The position numbers were made by a program, and so were the translations under genes. Shown one piece after another: positions 43,111 through 55,300 of a stretch of DNA of 64,000 nucleotides. The notes below the pieces were generated by a model, which did no database searches, was not told the DNA's origin, and saw only the letters and a program-made list of their open reading frames with translations. Position 1 is the stretch's first letter, and each line of letters opens with the position of its first letter. Source of the DNA: Arenicola marina (taxonomy: Eukaryota; Annelida; Polychaeta; Arenicolidae); contig OZ025256.1 of the NCBI GenBank assembly GCA_964019135.1, positions 40,024,035 to 40,088,034 of the forward strand, in the 5' to 3' direction.

Positions 43111-44900
43111 GCTTTAACCACATAAAACAGCTGAATGCACCAAAAGACGCTTTATTTGAACCGAGAAATGGACGGACAGAGCGACTGCACCTAGCGCCCT
43201 CTAGCGAGTCAGCCCACAGATCATAACGTCGCCATGTTGGTTGTATTATTTGGCGCCACTGTACTGTCTACTGTGAGCAGTCGGGGATTTGCGGCCACTC
43301 GGGGGGGTCCTCACTTTGGACCGGTAGGGGGGGGGTCGACGCCTCAGATGCAAATTTTCGATTAAAAAACGGCATTATTCCTCACCCAGGGAGGCGGGGG
43401 ATACCGCCTAGTGCGGACAGGTATTTCCCCTCTCTCTGCAGGGGTGTCGGAGGGTACCCCGAATAGGACCCCCCGGGCGGGGTTATAGGGGTGGAGGCTC
43501 CCCCCCGGTCCACCCTAAGCCATTTAGACCACCTCTTAACTCTTAAAGCCACCCACCCCTACCATCTGATCAAACAAAATACATCAAGGAAAGATTGGCA
43601 AATTATCTTTTGGAGAACAAGATTAGTGCTTCAACCACGCCCCCCACCCCCTAACTCTTCCCAAAAGCAAAATCCTGGATCCGCCCCTGACAGCGGATAT
43701 ATATATATGTGAGACGCCCCTCCCCCCCCCCCCCCCCTCCTACCGATCATGCACCACCCGCCTCGCCGCCCCTACCCCCCTCTACAAGCGAGTTGCAGGA
43801 CCCCCTCCTGCTCTGCCGCGGCCTCAGGCGTCGATCCGTGATCGAGTGGGAACAGAACGGGGGTCAGGCGGCCGTTGGGTGGGGGGAGGGCAGCCGGGGT
43901 GAAGAGGTGGGGGAGGGGGTTAACCATGCAGGGAAGGACGTGGGTCAGGTGTCAGAGGCGGGGGGGGGGAGGCGGAGGGCCAGGGTGAGGGCAGCCGGGG
44001 TGAGGAGGTGGAGACGAGGATGAGGTGAGCCAGGGCGAGGAGGTGGTGCGGGACGCAGGGGGGGTGTGGGGGGGAGGGTAGAACCCGGCGGAGAACCCCT
44101 CGGACCGGCACGGTGTCACCGTATACAGGGAGGTAATTGCAACCTGGCTAGTGATCGTGAGTAGGCGAGGGTGCAAATAGTAAGGGCAGGAGTTAGTGAG
44201 GGATTGGGGGAGTGGGAGGTGGGTGTGGATGCGCATGAGGTGGTCTAAAGGTAGTGGAGGGTGGGGGTAAGTCTAGCTGAGGGTCATGTATCTATGACTG
44301 GCTGATTCGGAGGAGCAGGTAAACAGGCAGGTCATAGGCGTGTGAACGGGTTTATATAGTACATACATATACGATTTAAACTAACATACTCCCACCCTCC
44401 CCGGCCACACTGTGCCGATCTTTCTGCCCCGCCCCACAAGGCAAACGAACGGCCGAGACAGCCCCCAGCACCAGCCGACTAACCATTCGCCCGCACCACC
44501 TGCTCAATACAAGCGCGAGCCCCTCTTCTGTTACCTACCACGCTATATAGCCCCTGCCGCTCCTCACTTCTCTACTACCCGCCTCCCTCCCCTAACACCC
44601 ACACCTCCCGCCATTGGCGTGATGACCGATTGAGCACTTCCGTGCCCAAATACAGGCGTCAATCTCCGCTGGTCACCGCAGCGCCGTCTATTGATTGATC
44701 TCGCCAGACGGAGCCGCATGAGGAGGCAACATGCCACAGCACCTCCCCCCTCCCCCCGCCCCACCGCCCCTATACCCTTAGCTATCACCCATCCCACTCT
44801 GTGCGGGACCGGCCCAAACTGTAGTCCCACAGACAGGCACTGGTCGTCGATATCTACACACACACACACACACACCCTCCCACCCCCAACCTAACCCCTG
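43110..44900. other. GC-skewed low-complexity sequence
   Basis: Alternating C-rich and G-rich tracts (43700-44250) that generate long Pro- and Gly-rich open frames. A remnant with the end GGATCCGCCCCTG lies at about 43670-43695. CA repeat at 44857-44875. No gene recognised. Confidence 0.6.
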
Positions 44901-45454
44901 TCCCTCCCACCCCAACCCTCAGCTCTCACCCCCAGGCCGCAAGTAAACAACTCCCCGAAAGAAAGCGGCGAGGCTAACAAGCAGTTCATTCGCGGAGTAC
45001 CGGCCACCGGGCAGTCGGTATTCAACGGAGGGTCACGTGATTATACCTCAGCGGATAAACGGATATCAACCATCGAACCATCCACCCCAGCGTCCCTCCC
45101 ACCACCCCCGGATGGACTAAGTCTCATACCAAGCTACATTCCTCAGGTAAGTCACTAGCCGGACATCCAACAGCATTATGCTTGATTAGAAATTTAGGCA
45201 CTTACTTGGTAGTTCTTCCGTGTTGGGGCGAACCATTGTAGCCGTATAGCTCACTCAGTACTCCGATATAATGGCCCACTTGGAAAAAAGGATCATGTCC
45301 AACAGATTTAAGGAGCGGATCTATGGGCCCGGGGGTGGTGAATGTAATTGCTATCCCCCACCCCCCACCCCCCCTCTGGGGAAATTGAGCATACACTGTA
45401 ACAGTCGGGCTTTCCGAAGAAGTACATCGGAAAGTGACATTATGTAGATGCAAC

Positions 45455-45670
45455 CCACGGGCGGATCCAAGGTGGGGTGGCGTTTAAGTGGGTGTAAGGG
45501 AATGTTAAGGTCTAAAAAATGTCCACCCCCAAGCCCTGGTTGTAACAAAAAATTGGTGGATACCCGCGGTGATTTTCACCCCCCTTCAGTCGCAAGTTTT
45601 TTTTAGATAGCCCCCCCCCTAGTCGCACCCCCCCCCCAATCTAAATTACTAGAAATCCGCCACTACCGAC
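45455..45670. mobile_element. Short DNA element with GGGCGGATCC / AAATCCGCCACTACC ends
   Basis: Ends resemble those of the element at 59284-59506 (CAGGGGCGGATCC and GATCCACCACTG), that is, imperfect inverted CAGKGGYGGATC termini. The interior is C-rich and degenerate. No transposase. Confidence 0.5.
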
Positions 45671-46884
45671 CACATCAAGGATTGTGAATATTATACATAT
45701 TATTTATTATATCACATCCCTATTTACCTCCACAGAAATAGATTTTATCCATATGCTCGACCCTTGAGCGAAAATAGAGATGAGGTCGAAAACCCCACAA
45801 TTACCACTTGGATTTAAACACCAACAAGAGGCCGCGGGGAGGGGGGCGGGGTGGATACTCCGTCTAAAACGCGAATCCCAGACGATTTGGGAGAGTAATG
45901 TGGAATCTCCAAAGTAAGGAATGCTCAAGACTGGGAGCGAAAAAACCCACCTCAAAGCTGATATTGCGAATATCGAGGAATTCACAGACTGCTATACCGG
46001 ATCACTGTAAATAGGAAAGGGTCTTCGCGTTGTACCAAGAATTGTACGGATAACGATCCCCACACATTACCAACAGCTGATCGCGAATCTCCAAGAATTC
46101 CTGGGTGTCAGTCGCGGAGACCGGAAGAGGTACCACCCCCCCCCCCCCCTCTAGCAAGGTCAGACAACTTATTGGTATGCATTGCCTATGTAAGCCATTA
46201 AGGTTGAGACCTATATCCTTGCCGAATCGTGTCTGGTAGAATGAAGCTTATACCAATGATAAGGTCTCGCAACATATGTCCCTATGTAATTCCTAATGCC
46301 AATACGAGTAATAGATCATACATTGGGTTTATGAACAGGCCTCTTAGTATGTCTCAATACCAGCATATGCAACCAATATCAATAACATTTAAAATGCATT
46401 TGTGTGGACTATATCACAAGATCTATCTATCTATGGAATGCAATCCATAAGTAGAGTCACGTTCGATATCATATCTTGCCCGAATTTGAGTAACAGCACC
46501 AGAGTGGATGGTAGATTTATATATGAGACCACCAATCAGAGGTTTTATAGCGGTACAGGCGCTATAAACCACATGCACTCCGTGACAGTGCGCTGGTGTT
46601 CACATCAGCAGTTGAAAGTGTCCAAAGGTTGATTGGCAGTAGCCAGGAGTGGGTTGGTGAGAGACGGGGAGGGGGGCTTGTGGGGGGGGGGGGGGTGCTG
46701 GCACCTCTATTGGGTGCTGGCTGTAGGGGACACATACTCGGTCCACCAATATATACCAGTGTCAGCGCCCGGCTACTTGACCCTAGTGGTGTACCACCAG
46801 GAAGCTAGGTGTACAACCCCGTGACGACAGTGGACTAAGTGATGACGTCGTGATGACGTCACTGCTCGGGGTTTTGGTGGTTGA

Positions 46885-47095
46885 GATTTTGGTAAGAGGC
46901 TTTAACCTCTGGAGGTCATGTGGCGACAATGGAAATGTCACGCTAGAGAGGAGCCATGTCTCCGGGAGTAACCCCCTACTCTTCGCGAAGATCTTTATCC
47001 TGCACAAACATGCACATTCGCACATGTGAGATTCGAACCCCGCACCGGTTGCTTAGTTTGGCCTGAGCAGAGCACACTGCCCACTAGGCCACGGG
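46885..47095 (-). mobile_element. tRNA-derived SINE (family A body, different tRNA head)
   Basis: Minus-strand head CCGTGGCCTAGTGGGCAG (A box) and GGGGTTCGAATCTCAC (B box), joined to the family-A body (GGATAAAGATCTTCGCGAAG and GGGGGTTACTCCCGG). A head swap on a shared body. Confidence 0.8.
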
Positions 47096-47099
47096 GTGA

Positions 47100-47270
47100 C
47101 CCCACTTCCGGTGTAACCCCACTCTGGTGTAACCCCACTCCGGTGTAACCCCACTCCGTGTAACCCCACTCCGGTGTAACCTCACTCCGGTGTGACCCCA
47201 CTCCGGTGTAACCCCACTCCGTGTAACCCCACTCTGGTGTAACCCCACTCTGGTGTAACCCCACTATGGG
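47100..47270. repeat. 17-bp array CCGGTGTAACCCCACTC
   Basis: About ten copies directly at the head end of the SINE, perhaps seeded there. Confidence 0.9.
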
Positions 47271-48074
47271 GGGAACCACTGTGTACGTTAGATCTGCAGG
47301 TTGGTTGGTTTATTCAAGTTAGACGCTTTAACCTCTGCAGTTACCTCTAGAAAAGGCGTCTTGACCACATCTCGTCGGACATCAAGGCATGGACCCATAT
47401 ATTATTTCGCTTTACTGTGCTGTTTTGAAAAAAAGAAGACTTCGACTTGATATGCAATCGTCGTATGTATGCTATTTTGAAGCGATCGTTTAATACCAAT
47501 TTTTCTGAGGTCACTATGAGGTTTCCCAATAATAGAATGATGGCTTCGGAAGCGCACATCATGTACCCATGGAGGGGTGGGGGATACCTATTCCGATCTC
47601 CGCGATTGGCATCCTGGAATACTTAATTGATACGCCATTTGCTGTTGGCAATTTCTGGGGTTCGTTATCCGTACAATTCCTGATTCAACGCGAAGACCCT
47701 TTGCCTATTTACCGCGATCCGTTATAGCAATTTATCTGTGTTTCGCGATATCAACTTTAATGTGTTTTTTTTCGTGCGCAACTTCACAATATCCTTAGAG
47801 ATTCGATATTACTCTCCCCAGTTCTTGGGTATTCTGGTTTCAGAGGGGGCATTTTCCCCTTCTGTAGAGGTATCTACACGCGCTCCTGGTGTGTTAACCC
47901 ACATGCCGTATTGATGGCACGGAGGAATACCCAATCAAAGACATAGGCATAAGGCTCACTCACTGGGGTCGCAAAAAGTTAATCATGCAGCCATATTTGC
48001 TGTGAGAAACGTCTGAAACCTATTGAATTGAACTCATTGATATAAACTCAAGAAGTCATATGCTAGACACAATA

Positions 48075-48310
48075 AATAATGTTGTTAAAAATTAGCCACT
48101 TTTTGGCTAAACTGGTGCGTCTCGTGGGGAATTTGTGTGTGTGTACTACGTCACCAAACTACGTCATCAAACTACGTCACCAAACTACGTCATCAAACTA
48201 CGTCACCAAACTTCCAACATTGCTGCACTTTTTTGCACTTTTTTTAACAACTTATATATTCCGTACATTGTTAACATTGACACAGTCATTGTGTCCAGGA
48301 CGTTTGTTCA
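48075..48310. repeat. Interspersed repeat related to 33660-33845, with ACTACGTCACCAA array
   Basis: Shared blocks TAGCCACTTTTTGGCTAAAC and GTACTACGTCA. Here CTACGTCACCAAA is expanded into five tandem units. Confidence 0.7.
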
Positions 48311-49189
48311 AAAGTTTTTCAAATCATGATGTATGTGTGAAATTGAGCAGCTTCAAATTTATTTTGTAAAGAATATATACGTAAGTAACATCCGGGACTT
48401 AACGCATGGAGTTCACCAGTGGTCGCCGGGTTAAACGTCAGGTGATCGGTCTAAACACGGCGCCCCCGTCCAATAGTTCCATTCCTTATGTCTGGCTAGC
48501 TATGTGACCTTGACCTGACAAAGGTCGCGATTTTACGAGTGGGTTATTCCTCGTGTTCTTCACTTCAATGTCAACACGGTTTGCTCGGGCGGCACCAATA
48601 AAAGTCCTCTCGAGTGGGTGGCGGGCTGCCTTCTCGAATGTTCTACAAATAATATTACAATGACAAAGGGACGTATGGCACTTAAGAAACTAGGAAGCCC
48701 TGGACCGTATGGGCGGCGTGGGCGGGGGTGGGGGGTGGGTGTTAGGGTGAAACGGGTACAGAGGGGGCGGAACGGGTACGGAGGGGGGGGGCGGCTGAAT
48801 GTTAATACATTTTTTGGGATCAGCCAGGAGGCCCTCACTGTGTGGAGGTCTCAGCTGGGACACGACAAAGCTTAGTTATCTTGACACTGCTGCGGAGCAC
48901 TCAGGGGTGAAGCGAGCGAAGTGGTGGAGAGGGTGGTGGGCGTTTGACCCGTTGATCCTAAAATAAGCATCCCAATAATTTTTTTTTTTTGTTTGCGCAA
49001 TACGGAAATGGGGAAAAAGAAGTCTATACAGTGTGTAGACGTTTTTGTGCACACATGGTCTTAATGGATATATTACCGCGGTGTTTTGGGCCGCCTGTTG
49101 ACACATATGGACCCTGAGATCTCCTGCGAGATATGTGACATGTGACAATCGCCAGATATGATTTTATCTCCAGCAGTGGCAATCGCCAC

Positions 49190-49375
49190 TCGTGAAATCT
49201 CCCCGTGTGAAAATCTCCACACGTGACAATCTCCACATGTGACAATCTCCACATGTGACAATCTCCAAACGTGACAATCTCCACACGTGACAATCCCCAC
49301 ATGTGACAATCTCCACATGTGACAATCTCCACACGTGACAATCCCCACACGTGACAATCTCTGGATGGAGATGCT
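49190..49375. repeat. 16-bp array GACAATCTCCACATGT
   Basis: About eleven copies with ACATGTG/ACACGTG variants. Confidence 0.9.
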
Positions 49376-49934
49376 GATCACATGCATGGAGCCTAGTTAC
49401 CTTGGTCTGAAGCACTATGTTGCCAACTGAACTACCCCCGCTCAAGCCCAAAATATCCCCTCCCCCCACCCCCACCACTCATGACCGCTACCTCCTTTAA
49501 ACACTGAAACTCCGTCGAAAATGAATATATAATGAACATGTTACTATGGTTAATAAACTTCTTTTTCTATATAACACTTAAACTGGATATTATACTCGGG
49601 AAAATCTCGTTACAGCAAGTACGTTACGAGCTCAAATATTTTACAAATTTAGGTACACCTGTAATATATTTGCTGGAGAGCAGCGGATTTTATTTCGTGT
49701 TGAGGGTTCAATACCTATGGCTACCATACAAGAAACGAGTACCACGGACCTCAATTTATAATCATTATTCCAAATAACTTGCGGTAGCTGCATTTAAAAG
49801 AAGCTCTCTCGTGTGATGATTATAATTCGAAATAATTCATATAGTGTGTGGTAGCTGCATTGGATACACGTGTTCTTGTGAGATTCTGGTCCACAATGCA
49901 AGTAACCAGGTAAAGCCCCGTGCTCCTCCTGAAT

Positions 49935-50145
49935 CTCGTGGCCGGCCCGCCAGCTCAGTGGGTTAGAGCGCTCGCCTTGATTCCTCTGGTCAACTGAGAG
50001 CCTAACGGCACGTGGATCGGTGGTTCGAGCCCGGCTGTGGCCATGTCTGTGTGGTCGCAGGCTAAAGATTACATGTCCTTCTTCGCAAAGAGTAGGGGGT
50101 ACCCCCGGGGACATGGCTCCGCTCTCCCTTCCTTCTATATATTGT
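49935..50145 (+). mobile_element. tRNA-derived SINE (family A), tail truncated
   Basis: Head GCCAGCTCAGTGGGTTAGAG, B box GGTTCGAGCCC, body to CCCCCGGGGACATGG. It breaks off before the usual tail. Confidence 0.85.
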
Positions 50146-50299
50146 GACTGTATAATCGCCACCTCCAGCCCCCCCGCCCCCCCCCCCACACCTCCTCCCC
50201 CTCCTCCCCAGGCCCGCCGCCCCTCTCTCTCCACGCGCCGCGGATACATCAATTTCCTCCCCATTCGCTTGCTACCCTGGATTTAAAACGAAGTAGAAA

Positions 50300-52680
50300 C
50301 AAAACGCAGAGATTTCCATGGATTTATCGAGTTTCTCATCGATTCATGTCCGTCTGTTTAGAGCACTTTTTTCCTCTGGGAGCGTTATCGACAGAGACGG
50401 TTGTAATTACCGCCGGCATCTATCTTCCATTGGGCGATAATCAGACCGGAAGCCACCAAGCGGGGGCCGAATTATCACAGCCTCATGCGATGACGTCGCA
50501 CCTCATCAATTTCCGGTTATCCATTTCCTGTTACGCTGCAGGCAGCGCGGCATGGAATTGTTTGATACAGCGATGGCATTTTAGGTCGGTCTGCGAGGAC
50601 AGGTTCAGGCTGGGATGGGGTCTGGGGCTGATCTAATTGATTTCCAGGCATAGTGTCTAGCTTTCAATTAATACCTCGTTCCATCGAGCCACAAAAGCTG
50701 CATGTACGAGATGTCATAGGAAAACCTTTATTTTGGTGGGGGGGGGGGGGGGTGGGCGTTGGAGTCGTTCGAACATGGGGTGCTTACTTTCCAATACGCC
50801 CTTCTGATTATCAGTGTTCGTACTCGAATATGGCTTTTATTTATTAGAATATAATTTGAAGCAGGTTAAGTCACAGAAAAGTGTTTTCGCCGGAAAAGAA
50901 ATAATGCTGCTACCGAATTCATCCATCAAACGCGAAGTTAGGTATGTCTGGCGCCCATGTGTTCAAGTGCGCAGCCGGTTTTTTAATATAACCCGTTCAT
51001 CATAGGGGTGGTTGTCGGCTTATATCAGCTAATCTCAGCAAAAACTGTGATCTAAACTCAGTGCAATGTGAGCATTGCCTAAATGCCGAAAAGTCGCTGA
51101 GTGTTGCGAAATTATGAGTACCACGTGGAAATCATACGCCAAGTTAGCAACAGTTAAACCTCCACCAGGGCTTACCACACGCTCGTGAAATGTCTACGTG
51201 AGCAGACTCAACTTAGTAACTTTATTCCGTATGCACAATGAAAGACATACAGGCCCCACGAGGATTCAATAATAGAAATGATCTTTCGTTAGATTCATAT
51301 TCCGTGTTTTCGTTTGGAAATGCATCTTACTGCATCTTACTATATTTGCGAGTATTGTGGCTATAAAGTTGTAGCCCAAGGTACAGTTCTTCTGCCGCAT
51401 TTGAATTAGATTTAAATATCATTCCGAGCCACACGTCTATATTCTCTCTTCCTTTTTCTTCTCTGATATTATCTCTTCTTCTATCATTTTTTAGCCCGCT
51501 TGTCCCAAATATATGGTTCGACGTCACATTTTCGTTAAGAAAGACATAAGCCTACTTTGGATATAAATGAGGCCAATAATATTTCCTTTGATCTTGCGTA
51601 GATCCCACTCAGAACGATGATGGTCCTTACTCTACCGCCATCCCAGCCGCCCCACCACCTTCACCACCTCTCTTATCACCACCACCATTACCACCATTAC
51701 CGCTACCGCCATCACCACCACCACTACGACCATCACCATCACCATCACCATCACCATCGCCACCACCACCACCACCACCACCACCTGCCAACATTTCCAT
51801 CAACGCTTCCTCCCGAGACAGATGATGACCCCTTGATCCACCCTGCCCCCACCCGCACACACACCCCACCCTTCCCCTGCCCGCCCCTCACTTACCGCCC
51901 TGGCAAGCGGACTGGGGATCACCCCCCAACAGTCAGTGGTCCTTGTCAACGAGAGCCCCACTCGGCTACCTAGTTACAGGATGACACGTGGGCGACCAAT
52001 CAATCAATCAATTCACCTGTCAATCATTCCTCTGATTAATCAAGCCGTCCGTGTGGCATTACCTCTATGGGCGGCGGGGTGGGCGAGGGGGGGGGGGGAG
52101 GGGGGTGCTTACAATGTTTGGATAGCTGGGGTTCTGTGTCCTAATGTGAATCTGCAGTCGGAGTCCAAGTTTGCCAATTCGGATCTCGAGTTCGGCACTT
52201 CGGATCTCGAGTTCGGCAATTCGGATATCGCGTACGGCTATACTTGAGAGAGGGACATGTTTCATCCGGTAAGCACGTTGTTATATCAATCCTATGGTGA
52301 CTTTAAGTGATGGACTTTCAATCCACGGTTTTTGAGTATAACAAAAAGCAGTGAACCACAGACGGAATAATTATAAAAGATGTGCAAAAACTGAAAGCTT
52401 GGGCTGTACGCATCAACCCTCCCTCCACGATCCCCCGGGCTGCCATGCTAATGATGTAGTCTGGTTTCCGCTCGACCGATGAACTTCGACCACTTGCAGT
52501 CTAAAAATTCAACCGCTGTTTTGTCACTGATTAACAAACCTGTCATTGTAACATGGGAGGCTTGGAGTAGGCGCTGGTACCTAGCCTCATGGGTCACCCA
52601 GTGATCGCCTGGCTGGTGACTGTCTGGTTTCCGGTTCCTGTCGCTTAGACTGGTTCTAACCTGCGAGCGGTGCGAGGGTT
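50300..52680. other. Mostly unique sequence, with a possible conserved non-coding block
   Basis: 50330-50660 is complex, balanced in composition and free of repeats (GATAATCAGACCGGAAGCC, ATCAATTTCCGG), unlike its surroundings. CAC/CAT triplet repeats at 51620-51790. A 26-bp triple repeat TCGGATCTCGAGTTCGGCA at 52170-52235. No splice-supported exon. Confidence 0.5.
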
Positions 52681-52684
52681 CAGC

Positions 52685-54205
52685 CCAGTCGTGCATATAG
52701 CTGTGTAAACGACAGCTGTGTACTGTATGTAAACCACAGCTGTGCACTGCAGGTAAACCACAGCTGTGTACTGCATGTAAACCACAGCTGTGTACTGTAT
52801 GTAAACCACAGCTATGTACTGCAGGTAAACCACAGCTGTGTATTGCATGTAAACCACAGCTGTGTATTGCATGTAAACCACAGCTGTGTATTGCATGTAA
52901 ACCACGACAAAGCTTAGTTATCTTGACACTGCTAAAGGCTAAAGGCTAAAGGCTCAGGCAGGATTTTGGAGACTTGTGCTGAGATAAACCCATCTCGCGC
53001 TCGACGCAATGCCATATGCATATCGTAAACCACAGCTGTGTGCTGCATGTAATCCACAGCTGTGTCCTGCATGTAAACCACAGCTGTGTACTGCATGTAA
53101 TCCACAGCTGTGTCCTGCATGTAAACCACAGCTGTGTACTGCAGGTAAACCACAGCTGTGTGCTGCATGTAATCCACAGCTGTGTATTGCATGTAAACCA
53201 CAGCTGTGTACTGCAGGTAAACCACAGCTGTGTACTGCAGGTAAACCACAGCTGTGTACTGCAGGTAAACCACAGCTGTGTACTGCATGTAATCCACAGC
53301 TGTGTCCTGCATGTAAACCACAGCTGTGTACTGCAGGTAAACCATAACTGTGTACTGCATGTAAACCACAGCTGTGTACTGCATGTAAACCACAGCTGTG
53401 TGCTGCATGTAAACCACAGCTGTGTACTGCAGGTAAACCATAACTGTGTACTGCATGTAAACCACAGCTGTGTGCTGCATGTAAACCACAGCTGTGTGCT
53501 GCATGTAATCCACAGCTGTGTACTGCATGTAAACCACAGCTGTGTACTGCATGTAAACCACAGCTGTGTACTGCAGGTAAACCACAGCTGTGTACTGCAT
53601 GTAAACCACAGCTGTGTACTGCATGTAAACCACAGCTGTGTACTGCATGTAAACCACAGCTGTGTGCTGCATGTAAACCACAGCTGTGTACTGCATGTAA
53701 ACCACAGCTGTGTACTGCATGTAAACCACAGCTGTGTACTGCAGGTAAACCACAGCTGTGTACTGCATGTAAACCACAGCTGTGTACTGCATGTAAACCA
53801 CAGCTGTGTACTGCAGGTAAACCACAGCTGTGTACTGCATGTAAACCACAGCTGTGTACTGCATGTAAACCACAGCTGTGTACTGCATGTAAACCACAGC
53901 TGTGTACTGCAGGTGAACCACAGCTGTGTACTGCAGGTAAACCACAGCTGTGTACTGCATGTAAACCACAGCTGTGTACTGCATGTAAACCACAGCTGTG
54001 TACTGCATGTAAACCACAGCTGTGTACTGCATGTAAACCACAGCTGTGTACTGCATGTAAACCACAGCTGTGTACTGCAGGTAAACCACAGCTGTGTACT
54101 GCAGGTAAACCACAGCTGTGTACTGCAGGTAAACCATAGCTGTGTACTGCAGACAAACCATAGCTGTGTACTGCAGGTAAACCACAGCTGTGTACTGCAG
54201 GCAAA
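52685..54205. repeat. 1.5-kb minisatellite, 24-bp unit, about 58 copies
   Basis: Unit CCACAGCTGTGTACTGCATG followed by TAAA. Because 24 is a multiple of three, frames such as MQYTAVVY on one strand and NHSCVLHV on the other stay open for more than 400 codons. Interrupted at 52903-53028 by a unique insertion. Confidence 0.97.
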
Positions 54206-54224
54206 CCACTTAATATTTCAACAA

Positions 54225-54845
54225 CAGTATACAGGTCTCACCAGTTTAATGGCGGGACCTTCGCACCTTGATTCTTCGCCTACTCGCGATTTGGCCTTGT
54301 GGGTCAAAGTTGCATTGGAAGCCAACCGACTCGGATTCCTCATGGGACACTAGCCGCGTTGTGTCCTGATGTGTGAAAATAATGATCCATGCAATGTTTT
54401 ATCGTGCAGCCGGAAAATAAAAATAGAATAAAAATTAATAAACCTATAAAGTCAAAGTCTAGTCAAAGTTTCATTTACCTATCTGAAGGAATAAAGTCAG
54501 ATTAACAAGGGAATATAGTGCTTTACAAGGTCAATCAAGAACGAAAGAAAGAAAGAGAGAAAGAAAGAAAGAAAGAAAACGATTAGAAAGGTAAATCTGG
54601 ATTAAGACCAAATTAAGGTAGTTGACATCCGGGACCCTTGCATCTGGCAGCTAACGTTTCATTTTGAGTTCAACAATGAAGGCACATTTTATTAGTTAGT
54701 TTTCCAATATAAGGGGTGTAGTACAAAACGAACGCATGGTGGGTGGGGGAGCAAAATAATAAATAAAAAAATATGAAAACAGGTCTAATATCAAGTTTCT
54801 CGCTATTTTTTATGTACATGCACGTCACTAACACACATATCTGAG
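54225..54845. other. Unique AT-rich sequence with GAAA microsatellite
   Basis: GAAAGAAAGA tract at 54540-54580. No gene recognised. Confidence 0.55.
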
Positions 54846-55300
54846 GGGGAGCAGGACAACTCCCCCCCGGAAAATTCCTTCCCGGTCAGTTCCCCCCCCC
54901 AGATAATTCCCCCCCGGACAACTCCCCCCCCGACAATTCCCCACCGGAAAACTCCCACCCGGACAATTCCCCCCCGGACAATTCCCCCCTAGGACAAGTC
55001 CCCCCCGGACAACTCCCCTCCGGACAATTCCCCCCCGGACAACTCTCCCCCGGACAATTCCCCCCCGGACAATTCCCCCCTAGGACAATTCCCCCCGGAC
55101 AACTCCCCCCGGACAATTCCTCCCCGGACAACTCCCCCCCCTCCCGGACAACTCCACCCCCCCGGAAAATTCCCCCCTGGTCACGCCCCCCACCCCACCC
55201 CAGATAATTCCCCTCCGGACAACTCCCCCCCAGACAATTCCCCCTAGGACAATTCCCCCAGACACCACCCCCCCCCGAGACGATATCTCGGACACCGTCA
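54845..55300. repeat. C-rich 14-16-bp array CCCCCCGGACAATTC
   Basis: About 28 copies; the reverse-complement version lies at 57290-57725, and related single units at 55860-56070. Together they make a 2.9-kb inverted arrangement. Confidence 0.9.

Larger units (their letters stand above)
45850..47850. repeat. Diverged long inverted repeat
   Basis: About 280 bp at 45850-46135 matches 47580-47840 in reverse orientation at roughly 70 percent (shared GTTATCCGTACAATTC, CAACGCGAAGACCCTTT, TCTCCGCGA). The spacer contains a SINE and a 17-bp array. Origin unknown; possibly an old element or an inverted duplication. Confidence 0.7.

Noticed and set aside
52932-54353. Three open frames of more than 400 codons on both strands
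   Set aside because: The 24-bp unit is a multiple of three, so any stop-free phase stays open; there is no domain and no non-repeat extension.
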